Positions 10,401 to 25,400 of a stretch of 64,000 nucleotides of DNA are shown one piece after another. Each line of letters begins with the position of its first letter. Positions within the stretch are counted from its first letter, which is position 1. The notes beneath the pieces were generated by a model that searched no databases, was not told the origin of the DNA, and was given only the letters and a program-made list of their open reading frames with translations. The stretch covers positions 96,153,440 through 96,217,439 of the forward strand of contig NC_067284.1 in assembly GCF_020740795.1 (NCBI RefSeq). Reading direction: 5' to 3'. Source of the stretch: Apus apus (Eukaryota; Chordata; Aves; Apodiformes; Apodidae). The translations under genes were made by a program, and so were the position numbers.

Positions 10401-13400
10401 ATACCAAAGGTATGCATGAAGTGGAGTGTTTTTTCTAGAGGATAGATGTTTGCAAATGTTCTCTACATTTTCAGAAAAGCATCTGTAACTGCCGGTAAAG
10501 TCTGTCCCAAAGTTCACTTGCTTAAACATTGTTTGCTCTATGGACCACAACTTAAATTCTAGTATGATGGAAGTTAGAGTGCCAAAGAGGGTAAGGTGGC
10601 ATGATTTCTCACAGTATTAGGAATATATTAATGTATTTCACATGTTCTGGCATTGCAGAAGAGAAACAATGCCTTCAAATTTATTTATTTGTTTATTTAT
10701 AGAAAATGGAATAATCAAAACAGACAAGGTATTTGAAGTAATGCTGGCTACAGACCGTTGCCACTATGCAAAATACAACCCATATATGGATTCTCCACAG
10801 TCTATAGGTAAGATTGTATTGGAAAAATGAGATTGTTCTGATTTGCATAACTGTGACTGCCTTTGTCATATATATGTTTTGAATGTGAGCATATTTGTTT
10901 TAATTTTGAAGCTTCTTTTGTCAGTTTGTTCAGTACCTTTTATCTGAGTTCCACTTTGTTACTGAATTTAACTGGTATACTTGGATACATCAAAGTAGAT
11001 AGATGTTCTTTAGTCAATATGTGTAAATATGTACTTATTTTTTTAACTGCAGTAATTTGTGGTGATGCACATGATGTTTAAATACTTAAAACTTATTTGA
11101 GAAACAGTTAAGGTCAATGTGGAATTTCTTAAACCTTTACATGAGTTGGTTTTTTTTTTAATATGAAAATAGACTTTAAATGTGGAGATGTACTGACAGA
11201 ACAGTTTAGGACAGTTGTTTTCCATCCAGATCCCAGGTTTATCTCTCCAAAGCAGGAGAATTAATGGTGCAAATGTATTAATTTCTTATTTCTTTATTAG
11301 TTTTGCCTTTAATACTGGGTGTTGAGAATTATGAATTGTATTAGGATTTTATTAGTTGTACAGGTATATTAAAAAATCTTATAGGATACATACTCAGCTT
11401 ATATATTGTCACTGAAACAAATATATGTGAATGTCTATAGAATCATAGAATGGTTTGGTTTGGAAGGGACCTTAAAGGCCATCAGGTCCAACCCCGCTGC
11501 CATGGGCAGGGACACCTCTCACTAGACCAGGTTGCTCCAAGCCCGTCCAACCTGGCCTTGAACACTTCTTGGGATAAGGTATCCACAGCTTCTCTGGGCA
11601 GCCTGTTCCAGTGTCTCACTACCCTCATAGTGAAGAATTTCTTCTAATGTCTAACCTAAATCTCCTCTCTTCCACTACAAAGCCATTACCCTTTGTTCTT
11701 GCACTACATGCCCTTATTAAAAGTCCCTCCCCGGCTTCCCTGTAGTCCCCTTTCAGGTACTGGAAGGCCACTTGTAAGGTCTCTCTGGAGCCTTTGTTTC
11801 TCCAGGCTAAACAGCCCCAACTCTCTCAGCCTGTCTTCATAGCAGAGGTGCTTCAGCCTTCTGATCATCTTTGTGACCATCACATGTTCCTTCATGTTTT
11901 CTCTTAGATATGTGCTGTTTGCAGAATAGGTGAGGATGTTGTCTCCAGAAGTTTTATAGTCACACCACATCAAACTCAAACTAACAGATTTAGGTTTTTA
12001 CATAGGTATTCAGTGAAAAGGGCATTAAGTTATTATGGGAGACATTATTTTTCTGAATTCAACATACTTGACCAAGCTAAGGCAATATAGTGACAAAATG
12101 GAGATTGTAACTGAGATCAAGGATAGAACTTTATTTTCCCTGTTCAGAGATTACATGGCATAGCTTTAAGATGATGTATGTTACATCACTTCTGAAGTAG
12201 AGTACCTGTGTTGGGGATGTGTGTGTGTAGTGCCCTGAATGAGGATGACAATTAAGGTATTGCCTTTTACAGTCAAGGCAATAAAGATTGTAAGGTTGCT
12301 GTCTGCACAACAATCCATGTGTTCTTCCACTCTCTTCTTTTACAGGTTTCCAAGCAACAATCAGTGCTCCACATATGGTAAGCATTAAACATATGTGATT
12401 AGTGTAGGTGATTTTATAAACCTCCAAATGCTTCTGAGATAAAATATTTATTGTAGCAAATTCAATGAACTGTTGATTGTAGTGATGCTGTTGTGAACTG
12501 CACTAGGAGGGCAGAAGATTGAGCATGACTTTTCTTGGAGATGCATAGGGATAAAATGAAAGGTAGTGGACAAAAAAATGCAATGTGGGAAATTGTAATT
12601 AGTTTCCAGAGTGAAAAAAATTTCCCATTGATGGTATTGAAGCACTGGAACAGGTTTTACGGATTATGGAAATTCTGTTATTTGATACACAAAGAAGCTG
12701 AGTGAGCAGGTCTCTTTGCAGCCTAATTTAAATTGCCCCTGTATTGAAAGAGGATTGGACTACAGAATTTCCAGAGATCTTTTCCAACCTAAATTACTGT
12801 GTAATTTATAAAAGTAAAATAATTCAGGAACGGATGACATTGTTTTCTATGGTATAGTATTGTTGTAATGCCTTTTAATTCTTCGGACAGGAAAAAAAAA
12901 AACTCACAACATTGTACACAGGTGGTTTTTTGCCATGTAGTTTGACACCAGGTCAGTCATGACTGAACATTAAGAGAGGAGTTCAGTACATGGATCTACC
13001 ACAGACATAATTTTTCTGTTTCTTTATTTGAGATGAAGGATTGATAGAAGCATATAATTTGTCCTTGGAATGTTTTAAATGTGTCAAAACATAGTAAAAG
13101 TCTGCTTATCTTTCCTAAAAACTACCTAGTTTGGTTAGAATTTCATATAGAAATCTTAAGTATTCAAGAAAAGACAAAAATAGAAGTACAATGGCTAAGG
13201 GAGAAAATGAGAGTTACGTTTTCCAAATTTTAACTTACCTAAGTCATTACCTTAGAATCGCTGTATGCTTAGCACTAGTAGTGTGTGAAGTGTTAGAGCA
13301 AAAAGGAAATGTAATCAAACGTTAACAAGAAATGTTCCAACAAGAAATGTTCTAATTGTTTCTGTTTTCCGGCTGTGATGGATTAAGACGTAAGAGTGTG

Positions 13401-16400
13401 ATAATCTCTGTCTCTGAAATACACAAGAATGAATCGGTTTTTTGATGTGTGACCTGAGTTTATTGATGTACTGGTCTGCCATGTAGGAAAGCAAAACTCA
13501 TAGTGTGTCTGTAGACTGTTGCATTTTGTGTATGAGCCTGGCTATCTGCCTGTGTAAAAGATAACTTCCTTTTCCTGCTCTGTAATTCAGCAAGTGTGCA
13601 GGTAATAGAAAAGGTCGTTTTAGTAGTCATTTTACTTTATACTCCAGAGCTCCCTTCTTCCTAGCTAGCCTCGAATGTATAAATCATACTTGTAATGATA
13701 AGCTACATTCTTTATTGGTCATATACTCCCAGAATAGTAAGAGCCTGAGTAGAATTAAATTAATTTATGGTGTCTCTTCCTAATAATTATATATAAATTG
13801 AGTGTGTACTAGAAGCTTGAATGGCCAGTTGAGGTTTTTATCTATATATACTAAAAATAATTTAAAAAAAATACACATACACAATCAGTTGAAAGGAAAG
13901 AAATAAAAATTATTATATCATGTAGTTAACTCCTCTCCCCTTCTTTTTTTGTAATAGAAAATAATTCTAAAATTTCTTGCATGAATCCTCAGTGCTTTGC
14001 TCAAAATTGCTGAATAAGTGAACATATATTGGGTAAAAGAGACTCTTAAAATATTTTTATATTTTCTGTCTCTGTCTTCTTGTCTCAGCATGCATATGCT
14101 CTTGAACTTCTGTCTGATCAGTTACATGAAGGAGCCAAAGCACTTGATGTAGGATCTGGAAGTGGAATCCTGACAGCCTGCTTTTCACGAATGGTGAGAT
14201 ACTTAGTTTAATCACTTGACCATCAGAACCGCCTCAACTGTAGTGTAACTATGAATTAAAGTGAAAAAAACCTCTTCCTTTGTACAGTGGACTGATGGAT
14301 ATTATATAGATACTTTTATACACTTACACAATAAATCATATAATATTATTCAAATATTAGATAATTTCCTCTCCTGGGTGTGGTTAGTACCCATTTCTTA
14401 CCCTAGATTATACTAGATTGTTGAGTTAAAGGGCCCAGTAAATCGTGTGATAGTGAAGAAACTACCTAGAGGGGAAGTTTTTTTCTTGATTACATTTTAG
14501 TGGTTGCTTAATAACATGAAGGAAGGAGGTGCTTGTCTTGCCCAACCCAATTTTTACATTGCCTTGTGTGGCTGTGAACGCTCTCATCATGATCAATTGT
14601 TATTTCTTCCTGCTATGATTAGAGTGTAGTGAGACCTGAAGAATCCTGTTTCCACTCTTTTTTTCCTTGTTATTATATTCCATGAGCATCACTATAAGTG
14701 TCCATTTAATCTTTTCAAAGTTAGATATGAATTTATATTCTTTTTACATCTTCTCCAAGTAATTTAATCTCTGAGTTGGTCATCCTATACATAAGGAATT
14801 CTCTGTGCTTCCACCTATCTTACATCAGGAAAATCAGAGGGAAAAAAATTGTTTTGTGATGGCTACAACTACAGTACTGTTAGACTTATTTATATAGTGC
14901 TATATAATCAGTTCTTCCTTTATCATTGCTTTATAACTAGCAGAGACCTTCATTAAACTGCCAACTAGATTATTATTTTTTTCTTTCTAAGAAGTTAATT
15001 TGGAGTATAGTGATGAATTCTCATATGGGTTTTTTTGCTACTTAGTTTTCTGTTTGCAAGCATTAATCTGTTGAGCATGATCACTTCTGGTTTCCTGTGT
15101 TGAGAACTGGATAAGGATGTTTAGGACTCGACAATGCACTAGCAAAAGTATTTATGTTTTTTAAGTAGTAGCTGTGAAATAAATAAAAAAAAAAAGTACT
15201 TGAAATAAGTTAATCTAACTGCAGTTTAGAGGAAATCTGAAATGTTGCGTATTCAACTTTCTTTCTATTGCTTTTGGTCTAACTTCGTAGTCAGTAGTCA
15301 TGTGCTACTAGCACACATTGGAACTCCAATCCTGCAAGTGTTAAAACTTCTGTCAAAGTTATGTGTGTTTCTCACTAAAAGGTTATGAATGAGTAGAGGA
15401 ACAGCCTTTTTTGATAAGATGTGGTAAGTTGTGGTTCTGCACTTTTTTCTTTTAAAACAGCTATATAAGAAAAGCTGAAACCATCTGCATTGAAGTTGGA
15501 ATTGGCACAAAAGGGAAATCTCTTTCCAGTGTTACTGAGGTTAATCACACTATCTTTTTGTTGTCATATGAATGTCATGTTCCTTTTCTGAATCCTCCTT
15601 GGTAGCTTGCCTTACAAACATGTTTTGTGAAATGTTGGAGAAATGCTGTTATTCTGTTTGATAGCATTACTATTGTGCAATAAACATCTTGCTTCAGCCA
15701 CTTGAATAAATATGTATCAGGAAGTATGTGCTGCTCTAACTTTCTCTAAGAAGTTCTTCCTAACAGTAACAAAAACTTGAAAGTAGTATGTTTTGGAGAA
15801 TTATTGTTAAGTGGTTTGCTATCAAAATTCAGTTGAGGATGTGCTTACTGGATCATATTGGATGTTGCTTCTTAGTCTATTTGAGATTTAGAATGAATAA
15901 CTTGCATTTGTGGCATGAATACCTGCGTGTACATGGATGTCCTGACAGCTTTACTTCTATTTTACACTTTATCATTTGTGGTAGTTCTGGGAAACTTTTA
16001 TGTTTAGTTAGACTAGTAAAGCACCTTTAAGATTTTTGTTTGGGTTTTCTTGTTAAGTTCCTGTAATGAACTTATCTATATGACACATAAACTTAAGTTT
16101 ATTAGCTTTTCAAGGTTGCTGGCAGATTAAATAAATTGTAGTTTTCAACCTGTAAGTACTGGAATTATAAAAAAAGTGGGGTATATTTTTATTCCAAACA
16201 GACCGTGGAGATCCCAGAAATTGTGCCACTTTGTTGTTGTCTCGATTTCACATACTTCAAAGTTTCAGAGTGATAGACAAAGGTAAATGATGAGGATTCA
16301 GAAATAGCATAACAGACTATGATATGCGGCAGGAGGTTCTCTTACTTTATATCTGATGTATTTCATGTTATGACCATTTTGCTAAATTTTGATTTCTGTG

Positions 16401-19400
16401 GTGTTACCTTTTGGCCTACACTGGCTCTTTTGCCTGCTTCTGGTACAACAACAACCTATGGTTGCCATAGTGAAAACTTGCCTTGTCTTGCTTTATTTCA
16501 AAGGCTAGTCCGGTGGTCTTCCACTTGAAGAAATAACACTGCTCTTTTAACACAGGACTTGTCCATAATAGAACAGAAAAAATCCCCATGATATCAATAA
16601 TCAGCTATTAATGTTCCATGTCTTAGCATCGTAAAAATGTAAGATACAGGTATGTAACAAATGCATTCAAATATGTCCAAAGACAAAGTTTGTATGACAA
16701 GATGGACTGCTAAGACGTATTCTGCCATTGTGCTTTTTGAGCTGCATTATTTTAAAAATGGTCAGATTTTAGGATGTGTATTCTTTTTCTCCTCTTTTCA
16801 AAACTGGAATAATTTCTCTGGATGAAATACACAATTCCAGAAGACATACCTGTAATGCAGAAGTTTTTTGTTAGTAGGCCTTTTTTGTACTCAGAGTACA
16901 CAGATCTTTGGTGACCTTTGGTGATTTATGAGCTCTCAGAAGTTCCACTCTTCCTGTGGATGAGAGCTGTAAATGTCAAAGTAGAATGCAAGGGGTAGGT
17001 GGAGGGTAGTTTGTCCCTGACTGTTAATTGCTGCATTTGCTTCTGAAAGAATGGACCTCTGGAGATAACTTAGACTAAAATGCATGATTTACTATTTTCT
17101 TTGAAGTAAGGTCTTCTTTAGAAAAACTGTAATCCCTAAGTAAATTTATTCAACATGGAAGGAGATTTTTTCTAGTCTTTGTCCTTGAAGTTGTAACTTT
17201 CTATTGCAGGTAATGCAAACACTTTTGATCAAATTTAATTTCTAAAAATTCAAATAATAAGTATCTGATAATAGCATAACTTAACTGAATCACATCTCAA
17301 AAATATGACTATAACAAGTATTTATAAGACTCTACTGACAAACTTTAATTATCAGTTGCTTCTAGCAGTCAGGATGTGTCACTCAAAACAGTATTTTTAA
17401 TAACATTGCAAAAATATACTATCACTTGTCTGGTTTTGTTTTTATTTTAGAGAAATGGGCTCAGGAAATAAAAATACTCATTCTATAAATAAATCAAAAG
17501 TAGTAGAAATTATTCAACTGTATATTTTTATTCCAGGTTGGTCCCAAAGGACAAGTTGTAGGAATTGATCATATCAAAGAACTAGTAGATGACTCAATAA
17601 ATAATGTCAAAAAAGATGATCCCACATTGCTGTCTTCAGGAAGAGTGAAACTGATTGGTGAGCATCAGACTGATATACTTATTAATTAAACTGATATTCT
17701 TTCTAGCAGCTTGGTGAAAATGATTGAATTGGATGTGATTAAAAATTCTAATTTAAGAAGTTAAACCAAAGAAAGAAGAGCCAGATGAAATTTTTTTAAT
17801 CCAGGTCATCTTTAGGCTTTTGAAAAATACCATCTTCACACACTTTTGAGAATATGACTTCTGTTAATATTAAAGAATGTATAATCATTCTATTAGAGAA
17901 GCTTACAAGGAAGTATTTTCTGGTGAAAATACTTTACATACTGAAGGTGTGTCATGTCATATTTGTTATTTAGAATTGAGTTTAGATTCACAACTTTGCT
18001 TGAATAAATGTACTGTCATGTAAATTTGAGAGTTTTAAGAAAGCCTGAATTCTTCTGATAGAGTAGTAGAGGAAGCAGCACACAGAGAGCCAAGCGAAAA
18101 AAATACTAGATTGGCAGTATGCATCACAAGTATATTTCATTTGTTTTTAAATTAAAAAGTATTTGTATGTTAGGGATGTGATTAACTGACACCAAACTAA
18201 TTCAATCAGAGTTACTGAGAGGGAGTAATGCTACGATTATACAAGGACAGTGAATTGTTTTAAATAACATTTATTCAAAAGATAAAGATGAAGGGGTTTT
18301 ATTTTGTTGGGATTTTTTTTGGTTGGCAGGAGGAAAGCATTCACTTAATTATCTTTCTATTAATTCAGTTTAAAAAGGAAGTTGAAGGTCTGGATTATTT
18401 TGAGACTTCTTACAAGAGTGCTTGGAAAAATTATGTTGTGGTGTTGGGCTCTTACTTAATTACCATTTTGATTTTTGGTCTTTTTTTGTAAATGAGTGAC
18501 TTTTCTAAATCTTTTTTAAAAAAGCCAATCAACATACATGGCTATAAAGTTCCCCTCACTGAGAGCCCTTGTTTCTTAAACCTTCTTGAAGAAGCAGTTA
18601 CACTGAGACTGTTTGGGCTAGAGAGGGAAATAGGGGGGATAATTTCCATTGTTGCTGTACCAAGAGCAATTTGGACTTCTGGTTATACCTGAAACAAACT
18701 CTGATGCTCTTGGGAGTCTAGAATTCTAAGTAAATACAATCTCTATTATGTTTATCTGTGTCGCAGGATGACTGAGAGCCTTCGTAATGGTTTTGTTGTG
18801 AGGTACATGTAAAAAAGTACAGATGGATGAGTAGCAATTTTGTGAATTAGGTGAAGAAGAATGTTTCAACTGGGCTGGACTCCTGGGAGCAATTTGATGT
18901 GGAGCTACAATCCAGACAGAGCTGTTTTTTTAAAACAAAGCAAACAAAAGCTCCAAAAATCTCAAACACCCTCCTCCTCAACACATACAAACAAAAAAAC
19001 CCTGAGTTGATTGGTCATGGAAAATGTATCAACTATGACTAGATAAGTCAATTGCTGGCTTTTCCTCAGTGTGCTTCAAGCATTCTCCATGGCTTTGTCA
19101 CACCTTGGATAAGCCATAACTGCATTTCACAAGTGTCAACGTTATTTTGGGGTGACTCAATAATAGAACTGCACTGAGAACGTGGAGTGGGAATACTTAG
19201 GGCATGTGCTTTGGCATGGGGCTTGGACTCAATGATCTCCAGAGGTCCCTTCCAATCCTTATCATTCAATTATTCTATGTGGAGGTGTGTTTGCCTTTTT
19301 TGTGTGCTGCGTTTTGGTTTTTTTTTTCTCCTTAAAATCAGGATGGTGCATTTGAGGTGAATCTCTTAACTGTTTCCAATTATGACACTCTTGCATGAGA

Positions 19401-22400
19401 GTACTCCTGGAGAGCACAAACTTTGATTCCTTTTGGCTGAAACTAAACTGGGTTATGGGGTCTGAGAAGCAACATTAGGCCAATACGACTAGAATGAAAC
19501 TAGAGTGATCATTCTGAAAATGCGTATGTTGCATGGACATCAGATTCTCAGCAAAAAATATTTTGCTGTACAGTTCTGCCTCTATTGTACTGCACTATTT
19601 GCTGATGCAGGCATAGCCAGAGGGTATGAAGCTATTCTAACCACAGTGAAGTAGTTTTTTTCTGTTTCTGTGTTCATGCTACAACTCTGTGACACAGGTC
19701 TGCATAGAAACACTGAAGGCTTGAGTAGCATGATCACCAGATCAGGTCTAGGTACAAAAACAAGCTACAAGCTACAGAACCCTTTTATGTGAGAAAGTCC
19801 TGATACTACTTCCCCTTGCATCACCACCCATCACCATGATTCCTTCATTAACAAGCTGCACGTAATGAGCTCTGAATAGGATAGGAGATGAGATTCAGGA
19901 TGTAAGCACAACCTCAAAATTTGGACTGTTGTTTCCCCTTGAGCACTGAATAATATAATAATTAGTATCACATTGTATATATGAGTGCCAGCTTTTTTTT
20001 CCCCTCTAAATTCGGCTATCTAAATGTGTGTTCCCATTGTGGGTGGATATATGCTTGACTGCTCTAGCAGTTGGTGGATGTTAAAAGGGAAGAGCCATGC
20101 TGTGCTTTATGCATATAAATCAGAATGTTTTTTTTCTTTTTTTTGTGTGAATGTGTGCTGATTCTGAAGATGGTAGCTTTGGTTTGGAGTATTGATTTTA
20201 GGAGAAAAGAGTTTAGATGCTTTGGGTCCTTTTTACCACTGTCAGTGAAGTTATAAGCTGTGCAGAAGTCACATTCAGACTTCTCTGGGCAGTTCAAAAG
20301 GTGCCATTTAAGTCTCAAAATACATGTATTCTTCTTCAGAAGACAACTTAGCAGTTTCTTTCATAGCTGTTTCTTCAATTTAGCAATCTCTTCTTTTGCT
20401 AGCAGTACCAGAGATTACTGTTTCTAATGCCTACTGCTCCATCTTAGGGAGTGAGGGTCTATCTCCTGTGTAACCAACATAATTTAAGGCAGTATCTATA
20501 TGTTTGAGCTAAAGTAGTCTTTATCCATTGCCTGCCCTGATGGAGCAGTGGCTCGATACAGTAACATGTCATTACTTCCTCTTCAGACAAAATGCACGAT
20601 GCGAGTATGATAGAAGCAAATATAAATCATATACTTAACTGCATTGAGGTGGTTGTTCCAGTAGAACCCACTTTGGCAGAGTCAGAGAGATTAGGTCCTG
20701 GAAATACTGCAACTTTCATTACTGGCAGCAGTAAGAAAAGCTAACTTAATGGAATTGGTGGTCAATAGGCATGAGTTCTCTTGAAGCAGTGATAGTTCCT
20801 GCTTGGCAGCTTCTGTCTTTGGCCTTTGGTTGAAGCTTGTGTGGGTCAGAATTGATGATGAGGAACGAAGTCACTGAGCTTTAAGGGGCTTCTCAGCTAC
20901 TGAGGAAGTGTGACCTTTCCTTAAGGTGTTTAAGCTTTGGGTGTAGAAAGTCCTTGCAGGGTCTTGCTTCAGGACCTGATATGAAAGATGACAAACTCCC
21001 CAATTTTAATTGTTTTAAGGAGCTGTGGTTTCCTGTGAATACTGTGTATTCAATATTCACAGCATCTTCCTTCAAAACAACTTGGGGTCTTGTTTAGTTT
21101 ACTACATTTCAGTGGCTTAAAACCCCCAATCTGTTCCACTTTCATCCTGCATAACTGGTATGGTATGAGACATCTGCGATAGGTTGCTTCTCTGATTTCT
21201 CCACTAAAGCTGGAGCTGCATTGGTAGCCCTTTGAATAATTAATTACTCTTAACATCTTCCAAGCAGCCACCTGGAGCTTTAGCCACAAATCTTACCTGG
21301 CTTTCCATGTTAGTCCAGCAGTTGTCTGTAGGAAGGAAGAAAGAATGGTGAGACCCTTATACTGGCAAAGGGGGATGCATTTGGATTAGTGTGATACTGC
21401 ACTAATACAGCTGTGGACTTTCATTCCAAAAGGTTATAAATGTATTGTCCATATGAATATTTGCTTTGTCTTTTCCTCACCTTTGGAGTCTTCTAATACG
21501 TACTTCTGAGAGTTAATACTTTAGACTTATGATTTGCATTATACTTAGGAATGTGTGTGTGAAGGCAAAGCAAAGCATATGTTCTAATAGGGTAAATTAG
21601 GAGAAGAGTGGAATGGTAGGGCACAGAAATACTTATGTATCTTTTCTGGGTGGACCATATGTATCCAAGAACTTTTGTTATAAATCTAGGCTTTCTAATT
21701 TCAGGTGCTTCAGTAGTATCTCATCTTTTATAAGTGTATGTATGTATGAGAGTGTTTTGTTGCATCTATTTTGCAATTGTATTACTATTTTTAGCCTGAC
21801 TTGATCACGTTATTACTGCTCAGCAGAATTTTAGTTGAAATCTGAGCATGGCTTTTTATCTAGCTATAGATATGGCAGATCAGTTGTTTTCTTCACTCCT
21901 TTTGAAAATGTTAAAAAAAAGTGTTTTCTTGCAGTGGGAGATGGAAGAATGGGATATGCAGAAGAAGCTCCCTATGATGCGATTCATGTAGGAGCTGCAG
22001 CACCAGTTGTGCCCCAAGCAGTAAGCCTTTATGTTGTGTGTGATTCAGTAATCTCTTAGCTGTAAAGAACATTTTACATACATATGCATGTCAAATACTT
22101 GGTAGACTTGCATTACTGAACATATCAGTGGGCTGGGTGGTATTACTGTATGATGTGGAGTTTGTTTTTTTATTTGTTGTAGTTTGGCTTCCTGTTAGTT
22201 TACAAAAGCTGTATTTTCTAAAAAGTGTCCTCCAAATAAACATATTTTAAAATTACTTGTGCATAACCCTCTATTACAGCAGTGAACTGGAGCATTTTAT
22301 TCAATAAATTAATTTGGTATTATCAAGCATCACATTACAGAGTATTTGTTTCCCAGTTTCCAAGGTGTTGAGCCTGTTGGAAAAGTGTTGTGCTGAACTG

Positions 22401-25400
22401 AAAATACAGACAGTACCACGTGATCAGAACTTTCAGAGTGGATACAGGGCAGCTCTTACTAGAGAGGCTGAAGAGTAACCAGGGCCTTTAGAGTGTACAT
22501 ACATAAAGTCCATTCTTGGAGTTAAGATTTTTTTTTTTCCTTTCTTCATGTGAATGGGAATATATACCATAATTTTGATATGCTAGATACCAGTAAAGTT
22601 TTTTTTAATCTGAACCTCAGTGAGGAATACTGGAGGTCTGAGGTGCTGTAGACAGGTTAGACATTTCCAGACATTGGCTATTGTGTTTCTTTTTTTATTT
22701 TATTTTGAAGTGGGTGCGTGTAGAGAGGTGTTTCCAGCAAAGTGTTGAGAGATGACAATTAAAAAGGTGATTTGAAGCTACTATTAGTGAATAAAGCTGT
22801 TCTTAATTATAACTTTGTTAGTAACAGGGATTACGATTTTTTTTTTCATGGTGTCTGGAAAGTACTGAATTTTCCTTGAGACTACTGTGACTAGACTCCT
22901 ATAAAAAAATAAAAATCCAGGCATTTCTCTCACATGCTCTGTTACTCTCATCACTTATCTTACTCATATTCATACATTTTAGACTAGTTTCATAAAATGC
23001 TGTTCCATTCACAGAATGAAAGAGGGGCTGTTGGGTAGCAAGTGTATTGCAGACAACTTAAAATTATTCCAGGAAGATAAATTTTTAAAAAGTCACAATC
23101 TCAAATCTTACTCTGAGGGCTTAAGGGGAGATCAGTTACCCCAAAACTGTTAGACAATGGGCCTGTACTGATGCACAACAACTATCAAACAATTAGAACT
23201 GGCAGTTTAAAAAGATTGAATCTACCATAAAAATTATTTGTGATTTATGTCTTTTTCCTCTGTTACATAGAAACTAAAACTGCAACCAACCCAGTCAATA
23301 AAATTATTATTTGACCTTCATTTTGAATTACATGAAATTATTGTGAATATTTCTGCAATACCAGCTGTTATACTATGTTGTGATACTCTCATTTTCACTG
23401 CATTTTAAAATTTTTCCAGATTGAAGTAATTGCTGCATGATATTAGATAGATAAATTGTGGCAAAGCTATTAAACTAATGTAACAAACTTTGGATCCAGC
23501 TTCTCTGAAGTGGCTGGTTACATTCTAATTTCTGTGTTGTGTTCTAGCTTATAGATCAGTTAAAACCTGGCGGAAGATTGATATTACCGGTTGGTCCTGC
23601 AGGGGGAAACCAGATGCTGGAACAGTATGACAAACTAGAAGATGGCAGTGTCAAAATGAAGCCTCTGATGGGAGTGATATATGTGCCTTTAACAGATAAA
23701 GAGAAGCAGTGGTCCAGGTGGAAGTGATTTTCTGTTCCACTTACATCTTCCACACACACACGCAAGGTGAAAGGGTTTGAATTTTAAGCAGATAGACTGC
23801 AAGGCCTGCCTTTGCTGCTGTCGTTGCTTTCTGCCCCTCCATACCATGAAAAGTGACTCAGTCTGCATTATTATATCACCAAAAGGAGTTCATGCTACAT
23901 TTGAGTTAATTTAAAAGCAGAATAAAAATATTGCATGGGTTGCACTTTGCCTCTTTCGGACATGTTTTCTTTAGTCTTTGGTGTGTTGAAGTTTCTTACT
24001 TGTTGTTTTGAACACAGTATTTTCTAAATTTAAACTGCCATTCTAATGAACTTTTTATAACTAGCTTACCCAGTAATTAGGGTAAAGTGTAAAACACTAC
24101 TTAAGAATAAACATTATTTTGAGCTGTAAGTTAGTGGTAGTTGGGTGATCATTTTTTATTTTTCTGAAGTTTCACAAATGAAGAAAAATCTTTGTAGAAT
24201 CCTATGTGGGAAAAAAGTCAGCCTCCAAGTAGCAGAGAGTGGAGAATGCAATCCCTTTTTCTCTACAATACAAATGAAGTTAAGTAGCGTTCAGAAAATT
24301 TTCTCAGACATTATTAAAAGTCTGTCATCTGTCTCTGATAGGGACGTGTTTGTGTTTCCCAACACTGTGATCTCTAAAGGCTTTTCTAGAGGTAGTAAAC
24401 CTTCCAATTTGCTGAATTGAATGGCCAGCAACATAGACATAACACAGCTGTCAGCTTAAACCATGCTAGGCATTAGTATGCGAATGAACAAAACAGCAGT
24501 TCTGTTTTGCTTCCTGGCAGAAAATGCTTGTGAACGAATTATCTGCATTAATGAAGTGCATGGATCCGTGTTGAGTTCTGAAAACAACTTTTGAGGGTTT
24601 TAACTCCTAACTTTACATTTTTGGGTATTTTCCCTTGATGTTCTGGAGCATCGCTTGTGATTTGGATACATGAATACTTAGAGTTTAAGTTATCAGAATG
24701 TCCATAAAACATACAAATGAAGCAGTTTGCATTAGTGCTGCTTCCTGAAACCTCATTTCAGTGTTTTGTGGATTACTGTATAGCCACCATGTACCAATTA
24801 CTCTTAGAAAAGTTTTAATGAGTTATTGCTTAGTTCAAAGCTCGTGAAGCCTGCTCCCTATTCAGATGTTTTGTATTTGTTATGCAAATTAATGCTTTGT
24901 CCTTGAATATTTACCACTATTCCCTCAGCTGGTACTTGGGTGTAAGGGTTTGTGGTCAGTTTCCCCCTCTGGCAAATGTGGCGGATGGACTTCATTCAAG
25001 TTTGGAGTCCACGCTCTGCTTAGTCTAGAAAAGAGAAGTATTCTTAAGCTTGCATTTTTCCAGAGAGGTTTATAGATTTTTCTGCATTTCCATCTGATCT
25101 GATTGTAGTAGCAATTGGGTTTTTTTCATAGCAGCAATGTGTGTTCATATAAATAACATTTATTGACAGGTTTCTGGAATGACAGTGGTTATCCTTTGCT
25201 GCTACTGAAGGTGGTATAATGTATTAAGGACTAGAATTCTGAAGTCTTTGCTTTTCTTCTGTACAATTTTGTACTCCGTTTTCTCTGCTAGCTCAGGAGG
25301 AAGTAATAGATTATCTTTGGACCCCCTTTAGTCTTGAGTATTGTGGGGTTCTTTTCCTCAGATTTTCTTACCAGTTTCTGTTAGTTTCTGAAATGCTTCA

